In this document: piece by piece, positions 36,083-44,693 of the stretch | Numbering within the stretch: position 1 is the stretch's first letter | How the letters are laid out: the number at the start of each line of letters is the position of its first letter | From: Blastococcus saxobsidens | GTDB taxonomy: Bacteria > Actinomycetota > Actinomycetes > Mycobacteriales > Geodermatophilaceae | NCBI RefSeq assembly: GCF_002938435.1 | Contig: NZ_POQT01000007.1 | Location: 1-64,000 of the forward strand | DNA length: 64,000 nucleotides | Reading direction: 5' to 3' | Translations under genes and position numbers: made by a program | The notes under the pieces: generated by a model | Seen by the model: the letters and a program-made list of their open reading frames with translations, nothing else | What the model was told of the DNA's origin: nothing | Database searches by the model: none

Positions 36083-37710
36083 CGCAGGACCTGCTCGCGG
36101 CGGCCCGGGCCTGGGCCGCGGCCGACCCGCACGAGGGCGACCGCGCGGAGCTCCTCGCGCTCGCCGACGCCGGTGACACCGCCGAGCTGGAGCGCCGGTT
36201 CGCCGGTCCGCTCACCTTCGGGACGGCGGGGCTGCGCGGTCCGCTGCGCGCCGGCCCGGCCGGCATGAACGCCGCCGTCGTGACCCGCGCCGCGGCGGGC
36301 CTGGGCACCTGGCTGGCCGCCGCCGGGCACGCGGGTGGCGGTGTGGTGATCGGCTTCGACGCCCGGCGCCGGTCCGACGAGTTCGCCCGCATCTCCGCCG
36401 CGGTGCTCGGCGCGGCCGGGTTCGCCGTCCAGGTGATGCCCCGGCCGCTGCCCACCCCCGTGCTGGCCTTCGCCGTCCGGCACCTCGGTGCGGTGGCCGG
36501 TGTGATGGTCACCGCCAGCCACAACCCGCCCGACGACAACGGCTACAAGGTCTACCTGGCCGACGGCGCACAGCTGGTGCCGCCGGCGGACCGGGAGATC
36601 GAGGCCGCCATCGCCGCGACCGGGCCGGCGCGCGAGGTGCCGCGGTCCGACGGCTGGGTTCCCCTCGGCGACGACATCGAGACCGACTACGTCGACGCCG
36701 TCGTCCGGGCGGTCGACCCCGCGCGCGTGCCGGCGGCCGACCGCGCGGCGCTGACCGTGGCCTACACGGCCATGCACGGCGTCGGCGCGGGCACCACCCG
36801 CGCGGTGTTCGCCGCCGCCGGGCTCGCCGCACCGCACAGCGTCGCCGAGCAGGACGCCCCGGACCCGGCCTTCCCGACGGTGTCCTTCCCCAACCCGGAG
36901 GAGGCCGGCGCGGTCGACCTGCTGCTGGCCCTGGCCGCGCGGGTGGGGGCGGACGTCGCGATCGCCGAGGACCCCGACGCCGACCGCTGCTCGGTGGTGT
37001 GCGGCGGGCGCCAGCTCACCGGCGACGAGGTGGGTGCGCTGCTGGCCGACTGGCTGCTGCGCCGCGGCGTGCGCGGCACCTACGCCTCCTCGCTGGTCAG
37101 CGGCTCGCTGATGCACGCGATCGCCGAGGCGCACGGCGTCGCATCCGAGGAGACCCCGACCGGCTTCAAGTGGATCATGCGAGCCGGCTCGGATGCGGCC
37201 CCGCTGGTGTTCGGCTACGAGGAGGCGCTGGGCTACTCCGTGGCGCCCTCGGTCGTGCGCGACAAGGACGGGATCTCCGCCGCGCTCGCCGTCGCGCTGC
37301 TGGCCGCCGAGCTCAAGGCCGAGGGCCGCACGGTGCTGGACCGGCTCGACGAGCTGGCGCGGGAGCACGGCCTGTTCGTCACCGGGCAGCTGTCGGTGCG
37401 GGTCGAGGACCTCACGCTGATCTCCGACGCGATGGCCCGGCTGCGCTCCGCTCCCCCGGCCGCGCTGCTCGGCCGGCCGGTGGAGTTCGCCGACCTCGCG
37501 CTGGAGGACCCGCCGGTCGACGCCGTCCGGTTGCTCGGCGACGGCGTGCGCGCCATCGTGCGGCCCAGCGGCACCGAGCCGAAGCTCAAGGCCTACCTGG
37601 AGACCGTGGTCCCCGTGCACGACGACGCCGGCATCATCGCCGCCCGCGGCCGGGGCGCCGACGAGCTCGACCAGCTCCGAGCCGAGATGACGTCCGCCCT
37701 GGGGATCTGA
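36079..37710 (+). CDS. pmmB: Phosphohexomutase / phosphopentomutase-like enzyme PmmB
   Basis: 543-residue alpha-D-phosphohexomutase. It has the phosphoserine loop TASHNP at 145-150 (Ser147), the metal loop DPDADR at 298-303, the sugar loop FGYEEALG and the phosphate-binding RPSGTEPKLK. Length and sequence match the PmmB/phosphoglucomutase-2 branch, which includes phosphopentomutases. Sitting after deoD it could isomerise (deoxy)ribose-1-phosphate to the 5-phosphate, feeding DeoC encoded at 47941. ATGA overlap with the SDR. Confidence 0.9.
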   Translation: MTQDLLAAARAWAAADPHEGDRAELLALADAGDTAELERRFAGPLTFGTAGLRGPLRAGPAGMNAAVVTRAAAGLGTWLAAAGHAGGGVVIGFDARRRSDEFARISAAVLGAAGFAVQVMPRPLPTPVLAFAVRHLGAVAGVMVTASHNPPDDNGYKVYLADGAQLVPPADREIEAAIAATGPAREVPRSDGWVPLGDDIETDYVDAVVRAVDPARVPAADRAALTVAYTAMHGVGAGTTRAVFAAAGLAAPHSVAEQDAPDPAFPTVSFPNPEEAGAVDLLLALAARVGADVAIAEDPDADRCSVVCGGRQLTGDEVGALLADWLLRRGVRGTYASSLVSGSLMHAIAEAHGVASEETPTGFKWIMRAGSDAAPLVFGYEEALGYSVAPSVVRDKDGISAALAVALLAAELKAEGRTVLDRLDELAREHGLFVTGQLSVRVEDLTLISDAMARLRSAPPAALLGRPVEFADLALEDPPVDAVRLLGDGVRAIVRPSGTEPKLKAYLETVVPVHDDAGIIAARGRGADELDQLRAEMTSALGI

Positions 37711-37718
37711 CCCACCCG

Positions 37719-39791
37719 ATGCCAGCACCGAGCACTGCCGTCCCGCCTGCCCACGACGCCACGTCCGCCCGCCGGTACCGCACGGAGATCGACGGGCTGC
37801 GGGCGCTCGCGGTCTCGCTCGTCGTCGGCTACCACGTCCTCAGCGGCCGGGTCTCCGGCGGCGTCGACGTCTTCCTGGCGCTGAGCGGGTTCTTCCTCGT
37901 CCACGGCCTCACGGGCCGGCTGGCACGGTCCGGCAGGGTGCGCCCGCTGCGCGCGATCAGCCGCACCCTCGGGCGGCTGGTCCCCTCCGCGGCGCTCGTG
38001 CTGGCCGGGACGGTCGCGGCTGCGGTCCTCGTGCTGCCCAGCACCCGGTGGCGCGAGATCGCCGAGCACCTCCTCTCCGCCGCGACCTTCACCGAGAACC
38101 ACCGTCTGGTCGCGGAGTCGGTCGACTACGCCGCGAGCAACCTGCTGGCCAGCCCGATGCAGCAGTTCTGGTCGCTCTCCATCCAGGTGCAGGTGCTCGT
38201 GGCCGCACCGTTCCTCGTCGCGGGCGCGGCGGTGCTCCTGCGCCGCACGCCCTGGTGGCGGCACGGGCGTGCCGTCACGATCGGCGCGACCGCGGCGGCG
38301 ACGGCGGCGTCCTTCGCGTGGTCGGTCGTCGCGACGGCGGAGGACCAGCAGCGCGCGTACTTCTCCACCGTCCCGCGGCTCTGGGAGCTGGGCGTCGGCG
38401 CCCTGGCCGCCGTGCTGCTGGCCCGCCTGCGGCCGCCCCGGTGGCTGGCGGCCGCCCTCGGGTGGACCGGCGTCGCCATGCTCGTCGCCTGCGGCGCGCT
38501 GCTCGACGGCGCGCACCAGTTCCCGGGCTGGCAGGCGGCGTGGCCGGTCCTGTCGGCCGTGGCGGTGATCGTCGCGGCCGACCACGGAGGCCGGGCAGGT
38601 GTGCACCGGGCGCTCTCCACGCCGCTCGCCAGGTGGCTGGGATCGCGGTCCTACGCCCTGTACCTCTGGCACTGGCCGGTCCTGGTGCTCTACCTCGCGC
38701 ACACCGGCCGGGACTTCCCCTCCGTCAAGGGCGCCGTGGCGATCATCGTGCTGTCGCTGCTGCTGGCGGAGGCGACGCACCGGCTGGTCGAGCGGCCGGC
38801 CGGCGCCCGCATCCAGACCTGGCGGCCCGCTGCGGCGCTGGCCGTGGTGGCCGCCATGGCCGCGCCCCCGGCCCTGGCCGGCGCGGGGGTCCTCTCCTGG
38901 ATGGACCGGGAGGCCGACCGTGTCGCGGCGGTGGTGGACGACCCGGCGTACCCGGGCGCGGCGGCGCTGGGCAGCCCCTTCTGGGAGACGGGCCCGGCCG
39001 GTGACGTGGAGCCGATGCCGCCGCTGTCGCTGATCCGCGACGACTGGCCCTGGCCACCCGCCGGCGCCTCCTGCACGCAGGAGGTGATCGAGGACGCACC
39101 GGTCCCCACGGAGATCGACATGTGCGTGAACGGCGACGACGACCGGAAGCGGCGCGTGGTCGCGGTCGGGGATTCCCACGTCGCGCACTGGCTCCCGCCG
39201 CTGAACGCCATCGCCGAGGACCGCGGCTGGCAGGTCATCTCGGTGATCCGCGGCGGGTGCAACCTCTCGACGGAGTCCGAGTTCATCCAGGAGGGATGGC
39301 CCGGCTACGAGGAGTGCGCCGTGTGGCGGTCCCGGATGACCGACCGGATCGTCTCGCTGGAGCCGGACGTGGTGATCGCCCTCGGTACCCGCACCGCCGC
39401 GGGCGAGGAGCCGGAGTGGCTGCCGCCGGGTTTCGTGGCGGCGTGGAAGCCGCTGACCGATGCCGGCATCCGGATCGTCGGGCTCCGGGACAGCCCGCGG
39501 CACACCATGGACGTCCCCGACTGCATGGCGGAGTGGGGGGACGCGTCCCCCCGCTGCCGGTCACCACGGTCCTCCGTCTACGACGACGGGCTGCTGGACC
39601 CGCCGCCGAGTGTGCTGCCCGACGGCGTCAGCCTGGTCGACACCAGCCGCTACTTCTGCCTCGAGGACGTATGCCCGGCATTGATCGGCAACGTCCGGGT
39701 GTACATGGACGACGGGCACGTCACCGGGACCTACATGCGCACGGTCCGGCCACTGTTCGAGGAGGACCTGCTGGGGCACCTGGGGTGGTGA
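37719..39791 (+). CDS. OafA/YrhL-type acyltransferase with C-terminal SGNH domain
   Basis: 690-residue membrane O-acyltransferase. The N-terminal acyltransferase-3 domain has about ten helices, starts at RYRTEIDGLRALAVSLVVGYHV (active-site His39), and is followed by an extracytoplasmic SGNH/GDSL-like domain. In that domain the catalytic triad pieces are GDSH (Asp485-Ser486-His487) and DDGH (Asp664-x-x-His667). Such proteins move acetyl or other acyl groups across the membrane onto surface glycans or glycopeptides. The start lies 8 nt after the pmmB stop, so co-transcription is likely. Target glycan unknown; the wall arabinan or the 18-26 kb glycan are candidates. Confidence 0.85.
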   Translation: MPAPSTAVPPAHDATSARRYRTEIDGLRALAVSLVVGYHVLSGRVSGGVDVFLALSGFFLVHGLTGRLARSGRVRPLRAISRTLGRLVPSAALVLAGTVAAAVLVLPSTRWREIAEHLLSAATFTENHRLVAESVDYAASNLLASPMQQFWSLSIQVQVLVAAPFLVAGAAVLLRRTPWWRHGRAVTIGATAAATAASFAWSVVATAEDQQRAYFSTVPRLWELGVGALAAVLLARLRPPRWLAAALGWTGVAMLVACGALLDGAHQFPGWQAAWPVLSAVAVIVAADHGGRAGVHRALSTPLARWLGSRSYALYLWHWPVLVLYLAHTGRDFPSVKGAVAIIVLSLLLAEATHRLVERPAGARIQTWRPAAALAVVAAMAAPPALAGAGVLSWMDREADRVAAVVDDPAYPGAAALGSPFWETGPAGDVEPMPPLSLIRDDWPWPPAGASCTQEVIEDAPVPTEIDMCVNGDDDRKRRVVAVGDSHVAHWLPPLNAIAEDRGWQVISVIRGGCNLSTESEFIQEGWPGYEECAVWRSRMTDRIVSLEPDVVIALGTRTAAGEEPEWLPPGFVAAWKPLTDAGIRIVGLRDSPRHTMDVPDCMAEWGDASPRCRSPRSSVYDDGLLDPPPSVLPDGVSLVDTSRYFCLEDVCPALIGNVRVYMDDGHVTGTYMRTVRPLFEEDLLGHLGW

Positions 39792-40284
39792 ACGACCAGC
39801 GCACCCCTGCGGGTGGTGCGGCCGCCGGCCGGCTCCACCGGTGGGCGGTGGGCCCGGTGCCCGCGTGGTCCGGCGGCGGCCCGTACCGGTGGGGGCGGGC
39901 ATCGCTGCCCAGGAAGCCCAGCGTCACGACCAGCACCAGCCAGCCGATCCCCGGCAGCACGTTCCACAGCAGCCACCAGGCCGAGTGGTCGCGGTCGTGC
40001 AGCCGCGTCACCATCGCCGCGACGTCCGGCACGAGCAGCACCAGCGCGGCGATCGCGGTGACCGGTCCGCCGGAGTCCGCGAACGGCCAGAGGACGTCGA
40101 AGTCGTCGCCCCCCCTCCGGTCGCGGGTAGTTCCCGGCGGACCACGTCGCCTCGACGGACGTGGTGACCACGCCCAGCAGTGCGATCACCCGCACGTGGT
40201 GCAGCCACCACACCCGCCGCGGGATCCGCCCGACGGGCAGGGACCACGACCCGGCGTGGTGCGCCGTGCCGTCGGCACGGTCAT
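39721..40284 (-). pseudogene. Frameshifted DUF805 membrane protein gene
   Basis: Pieces of one DUF805 protein lie in two frames. The ATG at 40284 overlaps the oxidoreductase stop (ATGA), but that frame stops at 40186. A DUF805-like stretch (SLPVGRIPRRVWWLHHV..., about 40110-40250) is in a second frame. From about 40108 leftward the protein returns to the ATG frame (VLLVPDVAAMVTRLHDRDHS, then WWLLWNVLPGIGW and RPHRYG, the family's C-terminal hallmarks). One shift maps to a run of seven C on the plus strand (40109-40115), where six would restore the frame. The coding remnant converges on and overlaps the acyltransferase end by 71 nt. A decayed gene or sequencing errors are both possible. Confidence 0.6.
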
Positions 40285-41171
40285 CCCCCGACGGTCTCCC
40301 GGCAGCCGGATGACAGGGCCCGCTGAGCGGCGGCCAGCACGGCGACGACGTCCCGGCCGAAGCCGACGTCGCAGGGGTGGATGCCACCGGCGACCGCGGC
40401 CTGCGTGAGCTCGTCGACAGCGACCGCGAAGGCCTCCGGCGCCACCCGGTCCTCCGGCAGCAGCACCAGCCGGCCGGCGTCCCCGTGGACGAAGAACTCG
40501 TTGCCCACCGACATCGGCGCCACCGTGTGCGAGAGCGTGACGGTCGAGGCGGTGCCCGACTCGTGCCCGAGGACCAGGTGCACGGTGTCGCCCAGCCCGG
40601 CGCCCGCCTGCACGGTCGCGACGGGACCCAGCGCCGGCACGAGCAGCGAGAGCGCGTGGGGGCCGATGTCCCAGAGGGCCCCGTGCTCCTGGCGCCAGGG
40701 CGAGGAGCCGAACGGTGTGCCCGCCAGCGACGACAGCCACGACCCGTGCCCACCGGCCAGCGTCGTCCGGGCCGCCTGCTCGAGCCAGGTCGCCGTCGCC
40801 GGACGGAAGCGGAAGGTGAAGAACACGACCGAGGCCACCCCGGCGGCCCGCACGGCGTCGACGACCCGGTCGGCGCCGGGGACGTCGAGCGCGATGGGCT
40901 TCTCCAGCAGGAGGTGCTTGCCGGCCTCGGCGGCGCGGACCGCCAGCGGCGCCTGGACGTCGGGCGGCAGCGCGATGGAGACGGCGTCGACCTGCGCCAG
41001 GAGCTCGTCGACGTCGGCGAACCCGGGGACGTCGAACGTCGCGCCGACCGCCTTCGCCTTGGTGAGGTCCCGCCCCCACACGCCGACCAGCTCGGCGTCG
41101 GGGTGCGCCGCGAGCGCGGACGCATGGATCTCCTCGGCCCAGAACCCGGTACCCAGCACCCCGAAGCGCAC
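40281..41171 (-). CDS. Gfo/Idh/MocA-family oxidoreductase
   Basis: 296-residue NAD(P)-dependent dehydrogenase. It has an N-terminal Rossmann fold (FGVLGTGFWAEEIHASAL, 3-20) and the EKP motif at 90-92, with a C-terminal substrate domain including HGALWDIGPHALSLL. The family acts on sugars, inositols and related alcohols; nothing here fixes the substrate. It starts 2 nt after the upp stop and its own stop overlaps the DUF805 ATG, so the three form one leftward unit. Confidence 0.87.
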   Translation of the reverse strand: MRFGVLGTGFWAEEIHASALAAHPDAELVGVWGRDLTKAKAVGATFDVPGFADVDELLAQVDAVSIALPPDVQAPLAVRAAEAGKHLLLEKPIALDVPGADRVVDAVRAAGVASVVFFTFRFRPATATWLEQAARTTLAGGHGSWLSSLAGTPFGSSPWRQEHGALWDIGPHALSLLVPALGPVATVQAGAGLGDTVHLVLGHESGTASTVTLSHTVAPMSVGNEFFVHGDAGRLVLLPEDRVAPEAFAVAVDELTQAAVAGGIHPCDVGFGRDVVAVLAAAQRALSSGCRETVGG

Positions 41172-41173
41172 GG

Positions 41174-41797
41174 TCAGACCGCGCCGAACTGGCGGTCGCC
41201 GGCGTCGCCCAGCCCCGGGACGATGTAGGCCTTGTCGTCGAGGCCCTCGTCGATGCTGGCGGTGAACACCCGCAGCGGCAGGCCGCTCGCCTCCAGGCGG
41301 CGGATGCCGTCGGGCGCGGCCAACGCGCAGAGCACCGTGATCGACGTCGTCCCGCGGGCCGTGAGCAGCTCGCAGCAGTGCACCAGCGACCCGCCGGTGG
41401 CCAGCATCGGGTCGAGGACGAAGACATCGCGGTCGACGAGCGACTCCGGCAGCGAGGCCATGTAGGCCTCCGGCTGGAAGGTCTCCTCGTTGCGGGCCAG
41501 GCCGACGAAGCCCATCTGGGACTCCGGCAGCATCCCGTGCGCGGTGTCGGCCATGCCGAGGCCGGCCCGGAGCACCGGGACGATCAGCGGCGGGGCGGCG
41601 AGCCGGTAGCCGGTCGTCGTGGTGACCGGGGTGGTGATCTGCTCCTCCGCCACGATCAGGTCGCGGGTGGCCTCGTAGACCAGCATCTGCGTGAGCTCGC
41701 GGAGGGCGGCCCGGAACATGGCGTTGTCCGTGCGCTCGTCCCGCATGCGGGACAGGCGGGCACGGGCCAACGGGTGGTCGACGACGGTCAGCTGCAC
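41174..41797 (-). CDS. upp: Uracil phosphoribosyltransferase
   Basis: Salvages uracil to UMP with PRPP. 207 residues with [15 protein letters not shown] at the N-terminus, the PRPP loop [12 protein letters not shown], and the uracil-binding end [15 protein letters not shown] chose the GTG at 41797: a TACCGT hexamer lies 7 nt before it, and this start gives the usual N-terminus. A GTG 9 nt upstream is possible. Supports nucleobase salvage alongside deoA, cdd and deoD in this window. Confidence 0.94.
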   Translation of the reverse strand: MQLTVVDHPLARARLSRMRDERTDNAMFRAALRELTQMLVYEATRDLIVAEEQITTPVTTTTGYRLAAPPLIVPVLRAGLGMADTAHGMLPESQMGFVGLARNEETFQPEAYMASLPESLVDRDVFVLDPMLATGGSLVHCCELLTARGTTSITVLCALAAPDGIRRLEASGLPLRVFTASIDEGLDDKAYIVPGLGDAGDRQFGAV

Positions 41798-41804
41798 GCG
41801 GGAC

Positions 41805-41810
41805 ACGGTA
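41805..41810 (-). promoter_or_regulatory. Candidate -10 box of upp
   Basis: TACCGT on the minus strand, 7 nt before the upp GTG at 41797. Suggests leaderless transcription. Confidence 0.45.
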
Positions 41811-41894
41811 TCGGCCCCCGGGATCGTCCCCGCCACACCCGCCTCCGCTGCCCGGTCCGGGGCCGGCTGCTGCCGTCCGGACCGCAGCACCGGT

Positions 41895-43160
41895 TCAGCG
41901 GAAGTACTGCTGGACCACCCGGCGGGCCATCGCCACGGCATAGCTCTGGCCGCGGTCCTGCGGGTAGACCTGCGACATCGTGGCGAGCACGACCCCGGGC
42001 ATCGAGGTCTCGTGCGGCGGGATCGACTCCCGGTAGTCGGGGGTGACGACCGGCTGCGCGAACCCGGCCTTGGAGAAGTGCCAGTCCGTGACCCAGGAGA
42101 GGTCGAAGTCCGGGTTGATCCTCCGCAGCCACGGGACGTAGCGCTCCAGCAGCTCGGCCGGGTCGGTGGTGTAGCGCCAGTCGTCGCGCGGCACGTAGTT
42201 GCCGACGTAGATCACGTGCCGACCGCCGTACTGCTCCGGCGGGACCATGTTCGTGTGCTCCACGACGGCGAGGAAGGGGAACGACGGGTCGTTGATGTTC
42301 AGCCAGTAGTAGGGGATGACGCTGCGATCGCACTCGAGCACGAAGCACGTGGCCCCGAGGTACTCGGCGCGCTGCAGGACGTCCCCGGGCCCGGCCCCGG
42401 CCGCCTGGGCGAACGCCGGCTGCGGAACGGTGACCAGCACCTTGTCGTACTCGTAGCGGGCGCCGTCCTGCGTGCGCACCTCGACGGGGCCGGCCGGGTC
42501 GGGCTGGGCGACGGCGGTGAGCTTCTTCCCGGTCTCGATCGTGCCGCCGCGCTTCTCCACGGCCCGCAGCAGCGCCTCGTAGACCTGGTGGAAGCCGCCG
42601 TCCATGTACCCGAGCTTGAAGGTGCGGAAGTGCACCCGTGCCCACAGCCACGCCATGGAGATCTCCGGCGCGCGCGACCCGAACTTGCCGGTGAGCAGCG
42701 GCTCCCAGATGACGTCGCCGGCCCGTCGGCCGGCCCACCGGCGCACCCACTCCAGCGCGCGCCGGTCGCCCAGGCGCTCGCCGTTGCGGATGAGCTTGAG
42801 CATCGCCGACGAGGCGCCGAAGCGGATCCGGTCGACCAGCCGCAGCGGCGGGAACTTCAGCATGTCCACCGGGGTGGAGAAGTCGTGCAGCTCCCCGCCG
42901 TGGAAGATCCCGGTCGTCGTCGAGTGGAAGGTCAGCTTCGGCGACAGCCCCAGCTCGTCGATGATCTCGATCATCGCGCGGTCGCTCTCGAAGATGTGGT
43001 GGTAGAAGCGCTCCAGCGGGGTGCCCTGCACCGTGAGCGACCCGGCCAGGCCGCCGATCTCGTCGGCGCCCTCGAGCACGGTGACGTCGTGGCCGTCCCC
43101 GACCAGGTCGTACGCCGCCGTCAGGCCGGTCGCGCCCGCACCGATGATGCCGATCCTCAT
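41895..43160 (-). CDS. FAD-dependent oxidoreductase of the amine oxidase/UDP-galactopyranose-mutase-like fold
   Basis: 421-residue flavoprotein. Its N-terminus [19 protein letters not shown] (GxGxxG at 7-12) and the [14 protein letters not shown] segment bind FAD; the C-terminus ([29 protein letters not shown]) closes the FAD site. The family includes protoporphyrinogen oxidase-like and sugar-modifying flavoproteins, and the reaction here is unknown. It is the last gene of the emb-side locus and its ATG overlaps the gtrA stop (ATGA), which argues for a role in polyprenyl-linked sugar or wall glycan metabolism. Confidence 0.82.
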   Translation of the reverse strand: MRIGIIGAGATGLTAAYDLVGDGHDVTVLEGADEIGGLAGSLTVQGTPLERFYHHIFESDRAMIEIIDELGLSPKLTFHSTTTGIFHGGELHDFSTPVDMLKFPPLRLVDRIRFGASSAMLKLIRNGERLGDRRALEWVRRWAGRRAGDVIWEPLLTGKFGSRAPEISMAWLWARVHFRTFKLGYMDGGFHQVYEALLRAVEKRGGTIETGKKLTAVAQPDPAGPVEVRTQDGARYEYDKVLVTVPQPAFAQAAGAGPGDVLQRAEYLGATCFVLECDRSVIPYYWLNINDPSFPFLAVVEHTNMVPPEQYGGRHVIYVGNYVPRDDWRYTTDPAELLERYVPWLRRINPDFDLSWVTDWHFSKAGFAQPVVTPDYRESIPPHETSMPGVVLATMSQVYPQDRGQSYAVAMARRVVQQYFR

Positions 43161-43576
43161 CCGAAGCTCCATCTCTTGTTCAGGAAGAACTGCACCACCG
43201 CGACGACCGGCATCGAGGCGACCTTGACGATGTTGGCGTCCACGCCCAGCCAGGTGTGGAAGACCAGCAGCAGGACGGCCACGAGGGCGATGCCCAGCAG
43301 GCCGACCGAGTAGAACCGCGCGAAGCGGCGCAGCATCCCGTCGCGCTTGCGGAAGTTCAGGTAGCTGTTCAGCAGGAAGTTGTTCGTGATCCCGGCCGAG
43401 GTGCTGATCGCCGTCGCGATCTGCTCGTGCATCCCCACCACGTTGTAGAGGACGAGGAACAGCACAAGGTCCAGCAGGACGCCGGTGACCCCGATGAGCT
43501 GGTAGAGGACGAAGCTGCGGTACCGCGTCCAGAGCTCACTCAGCCGGTCCCGGTGTCCCCGCTCCGCTGTCGTCAC
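43157..43576 (-). CDS. GtrA-family membrane protein
   Basis: 139 residues, four predicted helices, GtrA pattern ([51 protein letters not shown]). In mycobacteria a GtrA protein (Rv3789) works with the decaprenylphosphoryl-arabinose pathway. This one is two genes from an Emb arabinosyltransferase, so a similar role is possible. It overlaps the GT2 gene by 41 nt, unusually long, so the real start may be internal. Confidence 0.86.
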   Translation of the reverse strand: MTTAERGHRDRLSELWTRYRSFVLYQLIGVTGVLLDLVLFLVLYNVVGMHEQIATAISTSAGITNNFLLNSYLNFRKRDGMLRRFARFYSVGLLGIALVAVLLLVFHTWLGVDANIVKVASMPVVAVVQFFLNKRWSFG

Positions 43577-44594
43577 TGCCCACCACCTTCTGCACGATGT
43601 AGAGGGGGCGGGCCTGGACCTCCGTGTAGATGCGCCCCACGTAGGCGCCGATCACGCCGAGCGACAACATCTGCACGCCGCCGAGGAAGAGGACCATGAT
43701 CATGAGCAGGGTCCAGCCCGGGACGGAGATCTCCGGCAGGAAGAGCCGCAGCGCGAGGGCGTAGACGATCCCGAGCAGGGACAGCACCGTGGTGATGATG
43801 CCGAGCCGGGTGATCCACTTCAGCGGCGTCGTCGAGAAGCTGGTCACGCCGTCGGCCGCGAGCCGCAGCATCTTGGGCAGTGGGTAGTTCGTCTCCCCCG
43901 TGGTCCGGTCGTCGCGGTCGAAGGGCACGGCCACCTGGTGGAACCCGAGGGAGGCGACCAGCCCGCGGACGAACCGGTTGCGCTCCCGGTGGGCGCGCAG
44001 CACGTCGGCGGCGGCGCGGTCCATCAGCCGGAAGTCACCGGTGTCCACCGGGATCTCGATGTCGGCGAACCGGTGCAGGAGGCGGTAGTACGCGTGCGCG
44101 GTGAAGCGCTTCATCGCCGTGTCCTTGCGGGTCCGGCGCTGCGCGTAGGCGATCTGGGCGCCGGCCTCCCACGCCACGATCAGCTGCAGGCTGACCTCCG
44201 GCGGGTCCTGCAGGTCGGTGTCCATGACGACGATCGCGTCCCCGCGGGCGTGGTCGAGCCCGGCGGTGATCGCCATCTGGTGACCGAAGTTCCGGGACAG
44301 GTCGAGAACCGTCGCCTCAGGGCAGGACCGGGCGATGCTCTCCAGGACCTCCAGGGAGCCGTCCCGCGACCCGTCGTTGACGTAGATGAACTCGAAGTCC
44401 AGGTCCGGCCGCGAGCGCGAGGCCGCGAACAGCCGCTCGTGGAACTTCTCGATGCCGTCGGCCTCGTTGTAGACGGGCAGGACGTAGGAGACGAGCCGGC
44501 GCCCGGCAGGGTCGTGCACTGCCTCTGCTCCCAGACCCGGCTGGACGACGAAGTTCCCCGTGACGGTCGTCTGGCGCTGCGGTGTCGTGGTCAC
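43536..44594 (-). CDS. GtrB/DPM1-like family 2 glycosyltransferase
   Basis: 352-residue GT2 enzyme of the polyprenyl-phosphate mannosyl/glucosyltransferase type. It has SYVLPVYNEADGIEKFHERL, FIYVNDGSRDGSLEVL, the metal motif MDTDLQDPPE, and VDTGDFRLMDRAA, then two C-terminal helices with VIGAYVGRIYTEVQARPLYIV. Only distantly similar to the two GtrB copies at 21-25 kb. It lies between the emb gene and gtrA on the same strand and probably loads a sugar onto polyprenyl phosphate for outside use. Confidence 0.88.
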   Translation of the reverse strand: MTTTPQRQTTVTGNFVVQPGLGAEAVHDPAGRRLVSYVLPVYNEADGIEKFHERLFAASRSRPDLDFEFIYVNDGSRDGSLEVLESIARSCPEATVLDLSRNFGHQMAITAGLDHARGDAIVVMDTDLQDPPEVSLQLIVAWEAGAQIAYAQRRTRKDTAMKRFTAHAYYRLLHRFADIEIPVDTGDFRLMDRAAADVLRAHRERNRFVRGLVASLGFHQVAVPFDRDDRTTGETNYPLPKMLRLAADGVTSFSTTPLKWITRLGIITTVLSLLGIVYALALRLFLPEISVPGWTLLMIMVLFLGGVQMLSLGVIGAYVGRIYTEVQARPLYIVQKVVGSDDSGAGTPGPAE

Positions 44595-44693
44595 TCGGCA
44601 CTCTCCGGTGTCGGCCCCGGAACAGGTGCTCCGACCTGGGGGCGCTGGACGGGTGGCTGTCGATGCGCCCCGCGGGACGGGTGCGCGACCGAG

